A stretch of DNA of 64,000 bases from Blepharisma japonicum (GCA_949751835.1 CATKHK010000006.1:310001-374000); one strand, 5' to 3'; positions 1-10,006 are shown, numbered from the stretch's first letter. The notes: generated by a model from the sequence alone, not told the origin. Numbers and translations are program-made.

Positions 1-524
1 AAGGATTTTCAAAAGCCTTTTCTTCAAACCCCATTTCAGGATCATCATTTCAATCTCAAGGATCTTTTCAATCAGCTCAGCCATTTTCAACCCAGAAACA
101 AGCATTTCCTCCAACTCAAACACAGGGATTTGGACCAAAAGGACTTGCTTCTTCAAACCCTGCCAGTCAATCAAGCCAAATATTTTCTACAGGGTTTCAG
201 ACTTCTGTTCCACAAACTAAATCATCATTTGCTCCATCTCAATCTGGATTTGGTGGAGGAGGGCCACCAACTGCATTTCAAGGATTCAAGCAAGGACCTA
301 TAAGCACTCCAAGCACATCTATGTCATCAGGAGGATTTTCTTCTGCTTTTCCAAGTTCTGGAGGATTTTCAGCACCACAGCCGAAGTCTATGTTTCCTCC
401 CAAAAGTGAAGCAGGAGTATATTCAGACAGTTTAACTGAAGAAGAAATCAGTGCATTTAAAAGTGATAAATTTGAGCTGGGGAAAGTTCCTTTAAATCCG
501 CCTACAAAAGAACTGTGCCAATAA
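1..524 (+). CDS. Nup42-like FG nucleoporin, C-terminal part
   Basis: This is the 3' end of a gene that starts before the window; the frame is open from base 3 to the TAA at 522-524. The visible 170 or so residues are a low-complexity Gly/Phe/Ser/Gln/Pro region with many FG and GF dipeptides, as in nuclear-pore FG repeats. It ends in a short conserved tail, LTEEEISAFKSDKFELGKVP followed by LNPPTKEL. That tail matches the Gle1-binding C-terminus of the Nup42/NUPL2 (hCG1) family, where an EE..F....F.LGKIPL.PP pattern closes the protein. Nup42 sits on the cytoplasmic face of the pore and helps Gle1 and Dbp5 in mRNA export. Whether the N-terminal CCCH zinc finger of the family is present cannot be seen here. 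Confidence 0.72.
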   Translation, partial: GFSKAFSSNPISGSSFQSQGSFQSAQPFSTQKQAFPPTQTQGFGPKGLASSNPASQSSQIFSTGFQTSVPQTKSSFAPSQSGFGGGGPPTAFQGFKQGPISTPSTSMSSGGFSSAFPSSGGFSAPQPKSMFPPKSEAGVYSDSLTEEEISAFKSDKFELGKVPLNPPTKELCQ

Positions 525-847
525 AGTTAACTATTGATAAACTAATTTCTTTATTATTCCAGTGTTTTCAGCTTCTTTTAATCTATCATATTTATATAAG
601 ATCCAGGAGAAGTAATTCTTGGCAGTTTCAGCTCTTTTTAATAGTTTTGGTCAAATTTTAATAGCAAGTATATATTAAATACAAGTTTCTAACAAAAAAA
701 TTTATAAATCTCCCACTTCATGTCTGGATAAGGTTTATTTTTATAATTAATTGTATATAATGTCCTCTGCTATATTTATTATTGCATGCATTACGTTAGC
801 TAATGATATCTAAATAAAAGGAGCTAATTAAATGTTACAAATAAAAA
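525..847. other. Intergenic, AT-rich
   Basis: No open frame with coding character and no recognisable RNA gene. It separates the nucleoporin stop from the protease start and presumably holds the 3' UTR of one and the promoter of the other. Confidence 0.6.
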
Positions 848-2437
848 ATGAGTAATCAAAGCCATGACATTAAGCACAAGCGATCTTCAAGCTCCATTTC
901 GCACTCACTAAAACACTCTTCAAGTAAAAAAAAATTTTCTTCACCTGATTCTAATATAAAGAATTCCATAAATAAGCCGACACGAGAAGAAGAAAAAGCA
1001 ACGATTCTATCGATGGAGAGGCATGATTGCCAAGTTTATTATCTAATAGAAGCTTCTTGGATAAAAGAATGGGCACAATATATCTCAGGAAGTGAACCGC
1101 CTGGGAAATTAAGAACTAAAAAGCTTATAGATTCGAATGGCAAACGAAAAAAGAAGCTAAGTTTAAAAAAAGATTACAGAATGCTCAACAGAGACCAATG
1201 GTACTTCCTTAAATCTATACATGGAGCTGATCCATCTGTAAAGAAAAAGAATAAATCAAAATTAGATGAAAGCAAAGTGATAGAAAAAGAAGAAAGCCAT
1301 GAAGATTCCCAAAGCACACCTAAATCGTGTCCTTTGAACTTAAAACTACCTGCTGCTTTTCGCACATCTACCACATCTGAAATTTCATTTATTAAAGAGA
1401 CACATACAAGGACAGTGTCTGAAATCACTATACAAAAACTAGAACCTGCAGATGCAGAATTAGCAAGCTTAAGTCCTCTTATATCTGCAGAGTCAGGAAA
1501 AGATTCTTTAGAATCATTCACAAGAAGCACGATGCATAGCACTCCTCAAGATTCAAATTCTGACTATTCATTTGTTAACCCGTCAGAATATTTAAAAAAA
1601 GGCTTAGTAGGGCTCGATAACCCTAAAAATTACTGCTACATGAACGTTGGGGTTCAGCTGCTCCTATCAATTGTTCCACTGAGGGATTTTTTTTACAAGC
1701 AAAAGCTTGATGAATCTGATTTTCCATTCACACACAGCTTCATCAATGTCACCACTTCAATTTTCAAGATGGACAGTGGAAGTATCGGCCCACTCTCTTT
1801 GTGGAGACTTGTCAACAAATCCTTTCCTCCAGGTAAGCAGCACGATTTGCCTGATTTTTTAAGGTTTTATATAGACAAGCTAGACACTGAGCTTACAAAG
1901 CCAAATATTTTGACTTCATTTATATTCAATGGAGTTACTGCAAGCAGGCTTAAATGCAAAAACTGTGGGTATGTCTCAGAAAAATACGAGCCTTTTATAG
2001 ATCTTCAGGTTGCTTTAGCACCAACATTGAAACAGTGTATCCTTCAATATGCTGAAGAAGAAACATTACACTACCGTTGCGAAGAGTGCTCTGAAGACGC
2101 AGTTTCCTGCAGGCGATTCATTTTATCGACACCTCCTAGATATTTACTGATCCAAATCAAGCGGTTTAAATCTGAACCAATCCCTATTAAACTGGACACC
2201 CCTTGCAAGTTTCATAAAATTTTGGATCTTACCACTTTTTCTGAGAAGAAAACAGAATATAAGCTGATTGGCATCGCTGTTCACATTGGCTCAATGTCTT
2301 CTGGGCATTATAAGGCGTTTTGCAAAAGGGGCAGAAACTGGTATTGCTTTGATGATAGCTTCTGTACAAAGAGTAGCCTGAAAGAAGTTCTTTCGCAGCA
2401 AGCTTATGTTTTGCTTTATAAATGTATTAGTTTGTAA
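848..2437 (+). CDS. Ubiquitin-specific protease with DUSP domain
   Basis: A 529-residue USP-family deubiquitinase. Residues about 55-130 read as a DUSP domain (YYLIEASWIKEWAQYISG, then DQWYFLKSIHG). A Ser/Lys-rich linker follows, then the catalytic domain from about residue 252. The Cys box is GLDNPKNYCYMN with nucleophile C263 and the oxyanion Asn five residues before it. The His box is SGHYKAFCKRG with H487, followed by CFDDSF with D502/D503. Two CxxC pairs (CKNCGYVS and CEECSEDA) are the usual zinc-binding insertion of USP fingers. The protein lies in one uninterrupted frame, ATG to TAA. The Cys box departs from the common GLxNLGNTCYMN, but the three catalytic residues are in place, so it is probably active. 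A 3' fragment of this gene is duplicated near 3945-4190. Confidence 0.9.
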   Translation: MSNQSHDIKHKRSSSSISHSLKHSSSKKKFSSPDSNIKNSINKPTREEEKATILSMERHDCQVYYLIEASWIKEWAQYISGSEPPGKLRTKKLIDSNGKRKKKLSLKKDYRMLNRDQWYFLKSIHGADPSVKKKNKSKLDESKVIEKEESHEDSQSTPKSCPLNLKLPAAFRTSTTSEISFIKETHTRTVSEITIQKLEPADAELASLSPLISAESGKDSLESFTRSTMHSTPQDSNSDYSFVNPSEYLKKGLVGLDNPKNYCYMNVGVQLLLSIVPLRDFFYKQKLDESDFPFTHSFINVTTSIFKMDSGSIGPLSLWRLVNKSFPPGKQHDLPDFLRFYIDKLDTELTKPNILTSFIFNGVTASRLKCKNCGYVSEKYEPFIDLQVALAPTLKQCILQYAEEETLHYRCEECSEDAVSCRRFILSTPPRYLLIQIKRFKSEPIPIKLDTPCKFHKILDLTTFSEKKTEYKLIGIAVHIGSMSSGHYKAFCKRGRNWYCFDDSFCTKSSLKEVLSQQAYVLLYKCISL

Positions 2438-2473
2438 TTATATTTAAATTAAAAGTGTTTGCAGTGATTCGGG

Positions 2474-3766
2474 TTATTTAAACTTAATGTATTTTTTTAG
2501 CACCCAGGCTAATGCAGTTATTAGAATAATTCCAATAATTGTATATAGTCAGCTCCATCCTTTTTTTGGCTGCTCTTCTACTTTAGCAGCGCGTTTTGCT
2601 CTATCTTCTTCACTACATTTTTCTATACAAAAATTTAATAATTGATCATTAAATTTTCCGCCGCTAAATGCCATTGAAATTTTGAACCTCTTAATAGATT
2701 CAACAGCTGCAACCACTTTTTTATCATTTACATCAAATCCTGCTTCTTTCAAAGCATTGCTCAACACGGGATTTTCCACAGTTAGCTTTGAAATCTTGTT
2801 CATCTTATAATAAATTGGCTGTACTTCAGCAAGTTCTTTTCTAATATTTATTCTTTGATGATATTTATTTCCTTCTTGATAAAACTTCAGCATTTCTTCA
2901 TATTTCAACATCATCCTATTAATAACTTTTTGCTCAAATTCCATGTCATCACTAACTTCTTCAGTTTCTCCTATCCCATGTCTACTCAAAGAATCCAATA
3001 TTTCTTTGACTAGACTTAGCTCTTCCGATTTGCGTTCTCTTATCTTGGCTTCTACTTTTTCTGCCAAATTTGAAAATTTTTCTGACAAACGTTCTGCTGT
3101 TTTTGCGTCCTCCAAAGCCAAATTCAATTCATTTTCATCTGATGCTAAATTATGAAGTCTTGCTTGTGATCTTTTCGCATATAAAGAAGCATTGTCAGGG
3201 TCGTATTCTAAGGCTTCCGACAATGCATAAACAGCATCATTATAATGCCTCAGAGGAATCATAGCAGCGCTTAAATCAAGCAAAATGGTAACCATCGCAG
3301 CTTTTGTGATTTTATCTTCATTTATTTCTTTAGGCTGAGGCGCTACTAAATTAATCGCATTATCAATTATTGTTTTGAATTTTAGGCCTTCTTCAGTTTT
3401 AAATTCAAGATATTTAAAAGCTCCATACCCCTTTTCGTAGCATTCTAATGCTTTTTCGTATTCTTTTGTATGGTAAAGTTTATTGCCAGCTTTTTTGAAG
3501 TCGTCAAGGGCGATTAGTTTTTCCATGAATTCACATCTCCTGATGTTTTTGGAATGATCAGACTGGAATAAAGTGTTTTTCAGGTAAAGAGGATACTTCA
3601 TGAATTGTTTTCTGTTATCAATTAAATCTGCTGGTTTACAGTAGTCAATCAAATTTTGAAAAGGAGAAGTTTGGGTGATAGGATAGCCATCTTCGAATAA
3701 GAATTCATCTGGGTCTTGGCAGTTTTCAGTACTTTTTCCTTGTTTAGCGAGAAATGGGCATGCCAT
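2474..3766 (-). CDS. Tail-anchored TPR protein
   Basis: Reading the TGA at 2549-2551 as Trp extends the frame to a TAA at 2474-2476 and gives 430 residues. The extension is a hydrophobic C-terminal segment (WLYTIIGIIILITALAWVL) followed by KKYIKFK, the form of a tail anchor. TPR repeats lie at about residues 90-235: FKKAGNKLY...YEKAL, then LLDLSAAM, then YAKRSQARL. This three-TPR arrangement followed by a membrane tail resembles the Hsp90/Hsp70-docking module of FKBP8/AIP-like or Tom-type receptors. Of the carboxylate-clamp residues, the first-helix Lys and Asn and the third-repeat Lys and Arg are present, while the second-repeat Asn is Asp. An ER or mitochondrial surface location with a cochaperone role is an inference. 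The gene converges with the protease upstream and has a degraded copy at 4190-5619. Confidence 0.72.
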
Positions 3767-3944
3767 ATTAATATGATGTATTTGGACAGTAAATAGAATT
3801 TTGATAAAAACATTAAACTGAGTAGTTTTAAAATAATATATATTAATTAATTTAATGCTCTTTTAAGTTATTTCCAATATCAATGCATATCTTATGTTAA
3901 AATTACACTAGTGATTAAGCTAATTTAAAATTATTGTGCTTAAC

Positions 3945-4190
3945 CAAATACCCCTTGCAGATTTTATAAAATTTTTGATCTTACCATTTTCTCTGAAAAG
4001 AAAACGGAATATAAACTAATTGGTTTTACTGTCACATTGGCTCAATGTCTTCTGGGCATTATAAAGCGTTTTGCGAAGGGGGCAGAAACAGGAATTGCTT
4101 TTGTTGATAGTTTCTGCAGAAAGAGTAGCCTGAAAGAAGTTCTTTCGCAGCAAGCTTATGCTTTGCTTTATAAATCCATTAGTTTTAAAT
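3945..4190 (+). pseudogene. Duplicated 3' fragment of the USP gene
   Basis: From about 3945 the sequence repeats the last 240 bases of the protease gene (2200-2437), including the His-box region (TCTTCTGGGCATTATAA) and the end LKEVLSQQAY. Single-base losses break the frame, for example around the GTCACATTGG stretch. It has no Cys box and no start, so it is a non-functional fragment carried along by the tandem duplication described in the findings. Confidence 0.8.
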
Positions 4191-5619
4191 TATATTGAAT
4201 TATTATAAAACTTGATACTTTTATAATCAATTGGATCCCACTTAGCATACCGCTTAATCTTCATGTATTCTTTATACAGCCAGCCTAATACGTTTATTAG
4301 CATAATAATAATAACTGTATATTGTCATTTCCATCTTTTTTTTGGCTGCTCTTCTACATTTGGCTGCTCTTCTACATTTGGCTGCTCTTCTACTTTTGGC
4401 TGCTCTTCTACTTTTGGCGGTTCTTCTACTTTTGGCTGCTCTTCTACTTTAGCTGGACGTTTTGCTCTAGCTTCTTCATTATATTTTTCTATACAAAAAT
4501 TTAATAATTGGTCATTAAATTTTCCGCCACCAAATACTATTGCTATTTTGAACTCTTAATAGATTCCACAGCTGCAATCACTTTTTTATCATTTACATCA
4601 AATCCCGCCTCTTTTAAAGCATTGCTCAACACTGAATTTTCCACAGTTAGCTTTGAAATTTCATTTATCTTATAATAAATTGGTTGGAAATCAGTCAATC
4701 CTTCCTGATTTTTATTCTTTGATGATCATGATTATTCTTCAGCATTTCTTCATATTTCAACATCATCATATTAATAACGTTTTGCTCAAATTCCATGTCA
4801 TCACTAACTTCTTCAGTTTCTCCTATTCCATGTCTACTCAAAGAATCCAATATTTCTTTGACTAGGCTTAGCTCTTCCGATTTGCATTCTCTTATCTTGG
4901 CTTCTACTTTTTCTACCAAATTTGAAAATTTTTCTGACAAACATGCTGCTGTTTTTGCGTCCTTCAAAGCCAAATTCAATTCATTTTCATCTGATGCTAG
5001 ATTATGAAGTCTTGCTAGGGATCTTTTCGCATATAAAGAAGCATTGTCAGGGTCGTATTCTAAGGCTTCCGACAATGCATAAACAGCCTCATTATAATGT
5101 TGTAGAGAAATCATAGTAGCGCTTAAATAAAGCAAAATAGTAGCCATTTCATTCTTTATGATTCTATCTTCATTTATATCTTTAGGGAGAGGAGCTACTA
5201 AATAAAACTCATTATCAATTATTGTTTTGTGTCTCAAGCCGTTTTCGGTTTTAAGATCAAGATATTTAAAAGCGCCATACCCCTTTCGTAGCATTCTAAT
5301 GCTTTTTCGTATTTTTTTGTATGGTAAAATTTATTGCCAGCTTTTTTGAAGTCGTCAAGGGCGATGAGTTTTTCCATGAGTTCACATCTTCTGAGGTTTT
5401 TGGAATATTCAGACTGGAATAAAGTGTTTTTCAGGTAAAGAGGATACTTCAGAATTCTTGACTCTTATATCTAAAATATTCTAGCTCACAATTGTCAATC
5501 AAGTCTTGAAAAGGAGAAGTTTGGGTGATGGGATAACCATCTTCGAAGAAGAAGAATTCATCTAGGTCTTGGCAGTTTTCAGTGTTTTTTCCTTTTTTAG
5601 AGAAAAATAGCCATGCCAT
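4190..5619 (-). pseudogene. Decayed tandem copy of the tail-anchored TPR gene
   Basis: This block aligns over its whole length with the TPR gene at 2474-3766, starting at an equivalent ATG (5617-5619, MAWLFFSKKGK). At least four frameshifts are visible: near 5450 (CAAGAATTCTGAAG against CAATTCATGAAG), near 5283 (one T fewer than the parent), near 4690 (before the PIYYK segment) and near 4555 (one G fewer). Between them long stretches still read as the TPR protein. The C-terminal membrane segment is retained (QYTVIIIIMLINVLGWLY). The acidic hexapeptide before it, present once in the parent, is expanded about sevenfold. I judge it a pseudogene. Assembly error in homopolymers could explain one or two of the shifts but hardly all. 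Confidence 0.75.
4344..4455 (-). repeat. 18-nt tandem repeat encoding EEQPKV
   Basis: About seven tandem copies of an 18-base unit (AGAAGAGCAGCCAAATGT on the minus strand and close variants) encode repeated EEQPNV/EEQPKV. The intact paralogue has a single VEEQPKK at the same place, so the array expanded after duplication. Confidence 0.85.
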
Positions 5620-5985
5620 ATTAATTATTATTATGTGGACAGAAATAGAATTTTGATAAAAGCATTAGCCTGATAAGCTATAAAATAATATATAATAATT
5701 AATTTAGTGCTATTTATAACTAATTTAAGCTATTCATAATATAATAAAATAACAAAGCATATCTTATGTTAAAATTATACGTAAGTTTAAGTTAAGTTAA
5801 AAGTTATTGAGCTTTGGCAATAAAATTATCAAACTAAATAACATGATACTTAAATTTATCTAAATTCATCTAATTATTTGATTTTAATCAAATTATTTAA
5901 ATAATTTTTATAATTTTCCATTTTATTAATTCCCGAAAAACCATGATTTATTCTCGTCTATTTTTAATTCATATAATTGTAAAAT
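5620..5985. other. Intergenic, AT-rich
   Basis: The left half, to about 5815, is a diverged copy of the region upstream of the intact TPR gene (3767-3940). The right half is very AT-rich and lies directly before the Piwi start. No other structure was recognised. Confidence 0.55.
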
Positions 5986-8286
5986 ATGAAGCGTGGATCT
6001 TCCAGAGCACAACCTCCTTCTAACCAAAGCAGACCTGTGCAAATAATAACAAACTTTTTCAGACTCAATCAGATTCCTTCTGCAAATGTTGGTCTCTATT
6101 CCATAGACTATTCTCCTAATGTCGACGATAATAATCGAAGCCTTCAATCCAAGCTAATCAAATCAGCTAAGCTTGACATTGAAGCACAGGTAGGAGAAAT
6201 TGTGAAATCAGGGAATAACATTGCAGGACTGAGAATCCGTGCTGAGCCTTTTACTGTATTTGCGAGAGGATTTGAAAACAAAGAATACACTTTAGTTATT
6301 AGGCTTGCAGGAACAGTTGGATTAGAACATCCTCCAAGCTATAGAATGTATTGCAATAATATACTGAAGATGATGATGCTGAAAGACTTGAAATATATAC
6401 AAATGACGAGGCTTCCTGTATTTTATGACAAGAGTAATATTGCTAAAGTACCGCAATATCAGCTCTCGGTTTATAGAGGATATTCAGCAAGCTTTTCTCA
6501 TAACTCTGACCAAATGCTTTTGACTATAGATTTCTCAAGCAAAATTGTACGTGATATGACAGCTTTGGATTTGATGTTGGAGATTAGAAATAATAATCAG
6601 CAGAATCTAAAGCAAGCTTTTGAGAAGCAAATGAAAGATACTTGGGTTATGACTTACTATGGAAATTTAAGGACCTATAAAATAGAAGGATTTGACTTCA
6701 CTCAAAACCCTTCCAGCACTTTCAGAGGCAAAGATGGACCTATTACATATATTGAATACTACAAAAGGAATTATAAAATAGACATACAAGATAAGAAGCA
6801 ACCTCTAATCAAAACTTCTCTAAACAGAGGCCAAAAAGTAATCTTTCTTATCCCTGAATTATGCAGACTTACTGGAATCCCTGAAAGAATGAAAAAAAAT
6901 TACAACATCATGAGGGATTTAGCTCAATACAACAAGCCTGAGCCTCAAGAGCGTCTTAGATCTATCCAAGATCTATCAGCTGAGCTCACAGGTGAAAAAA
7001 TCCAAGGAACAAGTGAAAAATACAGCCTCAGTATAAATCCTAGGCCTATAACAATGGAAGCTACTCTATTGCCAATGGAAAAAATCCGATTATTTGATCA
7101 AGAAATCAACCCTAACGACCAAGCTCAATTTAATATCAGAGGAAAGATATTAAGCCCAATCAATATCGAAAATTGGGTAATTCTTTCAACTCAAAATGAC
7201 AGTAGCATAAGAAACGAGCTCACAAACAGTCTGAAAAGATCTGCAAAATCTTTTGGCATTGAAATGAAAAGCCCAGCAGCAGTCACATATAATCAAAATA
7301 ACCTAAAAACTGTCATTGAAGGTTTGAATGCAAGGGAAAATGGAGACTTACAAGTTGCTGTTATATTACTCCCTAGGAGCTGGAGCTATAAATATCATGA
7401 GATTAAAGCAGCTTCCTGCTTAAATTCTGGAATTGTGACACAAGTAGTGTTAGTAGAGACACTGAATAACCAGAAAAGGTTTGAACAAATCGTGCAAAAA
7501 ATAATGCTTCAAATTGCTGCAAAGACCGGATCAGACTTGTGGGGAGTAACACCAGCACCAAATGTGGCGAGGAGAAACATGATTATTGGGATTGATGTAT
7601 TCCATGATACTATTAATAAGCAAAATAGTGTGCTTGGTTTTATTGCATCACTTAATGACCAATTTACCAAATATTACAACACTGTCAAAATCCATCCTTC
7701 AGGGAGAGAAATTGCAAACTCATTAGGCAGCTGTCTTGGAGATGCACTGATGGCTTATTATGAAAATACTAACAGAAGTTATTTACCAGATCATATCATT
7801 ATATACAGAGATGGAGTTGGTGATACTATGTTCGATGCTGTAAGACTGCATGAAATTGAAGGGATGAAAGAAGCGATACGCAATTTCCAAGGCTATACTC
7901 CAAATCTCACATATATAATTGTGAATAAAAGGATCAGTGCTAAACTATTCACACAAGTGCGAGGAGAAATCAAAAGTGCTCAGCCAGGAACACTAGTGAA
8001 TAGCGTCATTGTGCCTGACCAAAATTCATTTTACCTTGTAGCTCATTCTTCTGGACAAGGAATGGCTGTACCTGCATTGTATAGAGTGATTTACAATGAT
8101 TCTCAAACAAGTGTAGCAACATTTGCAAGACTAGCGTTTAAGCTTTGCTACATGTATTATAATTGGACTGGAGGGATCAAAGTTCCAGCTCCAACTATGA
8201 TGGCACATAAATTAGCTTATATTGTTGGCCAAAGCATTCATCAAGATTATTTAGACTCTCTCAAGAAATCTTCATTCTTCTATTAA
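5986..8286 (+). CDS. Piwi-clade Argonaute protein
   Basis: A 766-residue Argonaute/Piwi protein in a single frame. The N-terminal and PAZ regions occupy about residues 1-350. The MID domain lies around 390-520, and the PIWI domain runs from MIIGIDVFHD to the C-terminus. All four slicer residues can be seen: D537 in GIDVFHD, the glutamate finger E575 in GREIANSL, D609 in IIIYRDGVGD and H741 in PTMMAHKLAYIVG. The YRDGVGD motif and overall length fit the Piwi clade used by ciliates for scan RNAs and other small RNAs in genome rearrangement. A cleavage-competent Piwi is therefore predicted; which small-RNA pathway it serves cannot be told from sequence. The neighbouring CDC50 gene lies 142 bases downstream on the same strand and is functionally unrelated. 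Confidence 0.95.
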   Translation: MKRGSSRAQPPSNQSRPVQIITNFFRLNQIPSANVGLYSIDYSPNVDDNNRSLQSKLIKSAKLDIEAQVGEIVKSGNNIAGLRIRAEPFTVFARGFENKEYTLVIRLAGTVGLEHPPSYRMYCNNILKMMMLKDLKYIQMTRLPVFYDKSNIAKVPQYQLSVYRGYSASFSHNSDQMLLTIDFSSKIVRDMTALDLMLEIRNNNQQNLKQAFEKQMKDTWVMTYYGNLRTYKIEGFDFTQNPSSTFRGKDGPITYIEYYKRNYKIDIQDKKQPLIKTSLNRGQKVIFLIPELCRLTGIPERMKKNYNIMRDLAQYNKPEPQERLRSIQDLSAELTGEKIQGTSEKYSLSINPRPITMEATLLPMEKIRLFDQEINPNDQAQFNIRGKILSPINIENWVILSTQNDSSIRNELTNSLKRSAKSFGIEMKSPAAVTYNQNNLKTVIEGLNARENGDLQVAVILLPRSWSYKYHEIKAASCLNSGIVTQVVLVETLNNQKRFEQIVQKIMLQIAAKTGSDLWGVTPAPNVARRNMIIGIDVFHDTINKQNSVLGFIASLNDQFTKYYNTVKIHPSGREIANSLGSCLGDALMAYYENTNRSYLPDHIIIYRDGVGDTMFDAVRLHEIEGMKEAIRNFQGYTPNLTYIIVNKRISAKLFTQVRGEIKSAQPGTLVNSVIVPDQNSFYLVAHSSGQGMAVPALYRVIYNDSQTSVATFARLAFKLCYMYYNWTGGIKVPAPTMMAHKLAYIVGQSIHQDYLDSLKKSSFFY

Positions 8287-8427
8287 GCTAAAAAATCTTT
8301 ATTTATAAACTTAAGCTTTTCATTAAATAATAGGAATAAATACTAGCAAAGATTTTTCAAAGAAGATTATTCTTTAGCATATAAGAGAGAATCAACTCAA
8401 ATTTTGAAAATTTGTAATAAATTATAA

Positions 8428-9384
8428 ATGGAAGAAGAAGAAAAGAAAAATAAACCTACAGACTCTGACTTTAAACAGCAACGAATAAAAGCATGAAAAT
8501 TAACTCCATCAAATACTGCCTTAGGTATTATTTATATTGCTATGGGAGTATTCTTTATAGCCTTTGGAGCAGTTTATTTATATGAATCTAATGAGGTAAT
8601 AGAAGTTGCCAAACGCTATGACAATGTCGATGAATGCAAGGCTGACTGAAAAAACCCAAAAACCTGCATAATAGAAATGGATATTTCAGATCACATGGAA
8701 TCTCCTATCTTTATCTATTATGAAATCAATAACATGTATCAAAATCACCGAAAATACAATAAATGCCGTGATATAAATCAACTTATGGGTGAAGACCAAT
8801 CGAAAAGTGAGATTTCTTCATATTGTGAGCCAGTTGTAACAATGAAAGATCTTGGGCTTATCACAAACTTGTCTGAAGAAGTAGAAATTGCAAACCCATG
8901 CGGGCTAGTTGCAAAATCATTCTTTAACGACACTTTTTTGTTAATGCCACCTGCAGATAGTCCTAAGGATAATATTGAGGTCAAGCATGATGATATTTCA
9001 TGGTGGGTTGACAGACATGAAAAATTCAAGAGAAATGAACACTGGGAAACTATACAGTGGACTGATGTAGAAAATGGTAATTAGCATACAGAACATTTTA
9101 TCAATTGAATGAGCACAGCAGGATTGCCAAGTTTTAGGAAACTTTGGGGCAGAATTGAGCATGATTTAGATAGTGGGAAATACAGAATGCAGATTACCAA
9201 TAATTATGATATCAGTTCTTTTAATGGAGAAAAAAGTATTATAATTACAACTCATTCGATATTTGGAGGGAAGTTGAACTTTTTAGGGATAGTTTATATT
9301 GTGGTTGGAGGGCTTTCTTTTGTTGGAGCAATAGTTATATTTATTACTAATCATTACATAGCAAAATTATCACAAAGCAGATAG
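8428..9384 (+). CDS. CDC50/LEM3-family phospholipid flippase subunit
   Basis: A 313-residue CDC50 protein, the beta subunit of P4-ATPase lipid flippases, which acts in the ER, Golgi and plasma membrane. The frame needs TGA read as Trp at 8494 (FKQQRIKAWKL), 8647 (KADWKNP) and in FINWMSTAG. A 15-nt intron, GTAATTAGCATACAG at 9077-9091, restores VEN|EHFINWM, the family's ENEHFIVWMRTA block. The protein has the short N-terminal cytosolic FKQQR motif, one membrane segment (LGIIYIAMGVFFIAFGAVYL), a Cys-containing lumenal domain with N-glycosylation sequons such as NDT, and a second membrane segment near the end (FLGIVYIVVGGLSFVGAIVI). This two-TM topology is the family's usual one. No P4-ATPase is in the window. 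Confidence 0.93.
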
Positions 9385-9459
9385 TGAGTAATAATATCCG
9401 TAACATTTATCAAAAATTTCATTATAAGCCTTAGATAAATTGTCTCCTCCCTTTATAGC

Positions 9460-10006
9460 TTGAATGAAGGAGATGGGTTTGTGCATGATGAATTTTTCAA
9501 GCTTTTATTACTAGAAAATTATGGATTACTGGATGGATCTGATGATGGTGATGATGATGATGATGAAATAAATGATATTTTGTCCAAAGATATTGACTTG
9601 CTACTGGAAGATTATAGACTAGAAGATTTTACTGATAAAAAGATGATATTTTGGACCATGCAGAAATGATTCAAATTATTGAAAAATTGGATCATAAAAT
9701 TACTGACTCAATTATAGTCATCGATTTGAGTGAAAGCATTAAAGATTGAAATTTAAATATGACTGCAGAAAGTTGTCATGAAGCTCTAAAATCAGAAAAA
9801 CATGAAGGAATCGAATAAAAAAGAGAATTTTTGAGGTGGTATATTACCAGAAAATTAATAAATATGATCAGAAAGTATATAAACAGAAAATGGATCAACT
9901 TATCAAAAAATCACAGATTACGTAGTTACAAGAAATTTTCCAGAAAAATAAAAAATTTAAAGTTTCTCAAGGGGCAGCTTCCTAGAAGGTTTAAGGAATT
10001 TAAGTA
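9460..10006 (+). pseudogene. Decayed acidic/basic ORF remnant
   Basis: Coding-like stretches lie in different frames. The first (9460 on) encodes an acidic run with (GAT)n repeats giving poly-Asp. A frame change near 9640 leads into DHAEMIQIIEKLDHKITDS, with one TGA as Trp, up to a TAA at about 9816. The same frame then continues as a very basic stretch (KREFLRWYITRKLIN and onward) to a TAG near 10006. No ATG-to-stop frame covers it and no 15-nt intron joins the pieces. I do not recognise a family. It may be a dead gene, or a real gene with unusual splicing. Confidence 0.3.

Noticed and set aside
1174-1542. Minus-strand open frame inside the ubiquitin protease
   Set aside because: It is an antisense shadow of the Ser-rich linker with no domain of its own.
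4263-4559. Open plus-strand frame with repeated GCSSTF/FYIWLL units
   Set aside because: It is the antisense of the 18-nt EEQPKV array in the TPR pseudogene; the repetition is explained by that.
8428-8660. Selenocysteine reading of TGA in CDC50 and other genes
   Set aside because: The positions are conserved Trp rather than Cys/Sec sites, and TGA is widespread across unrelated genes.
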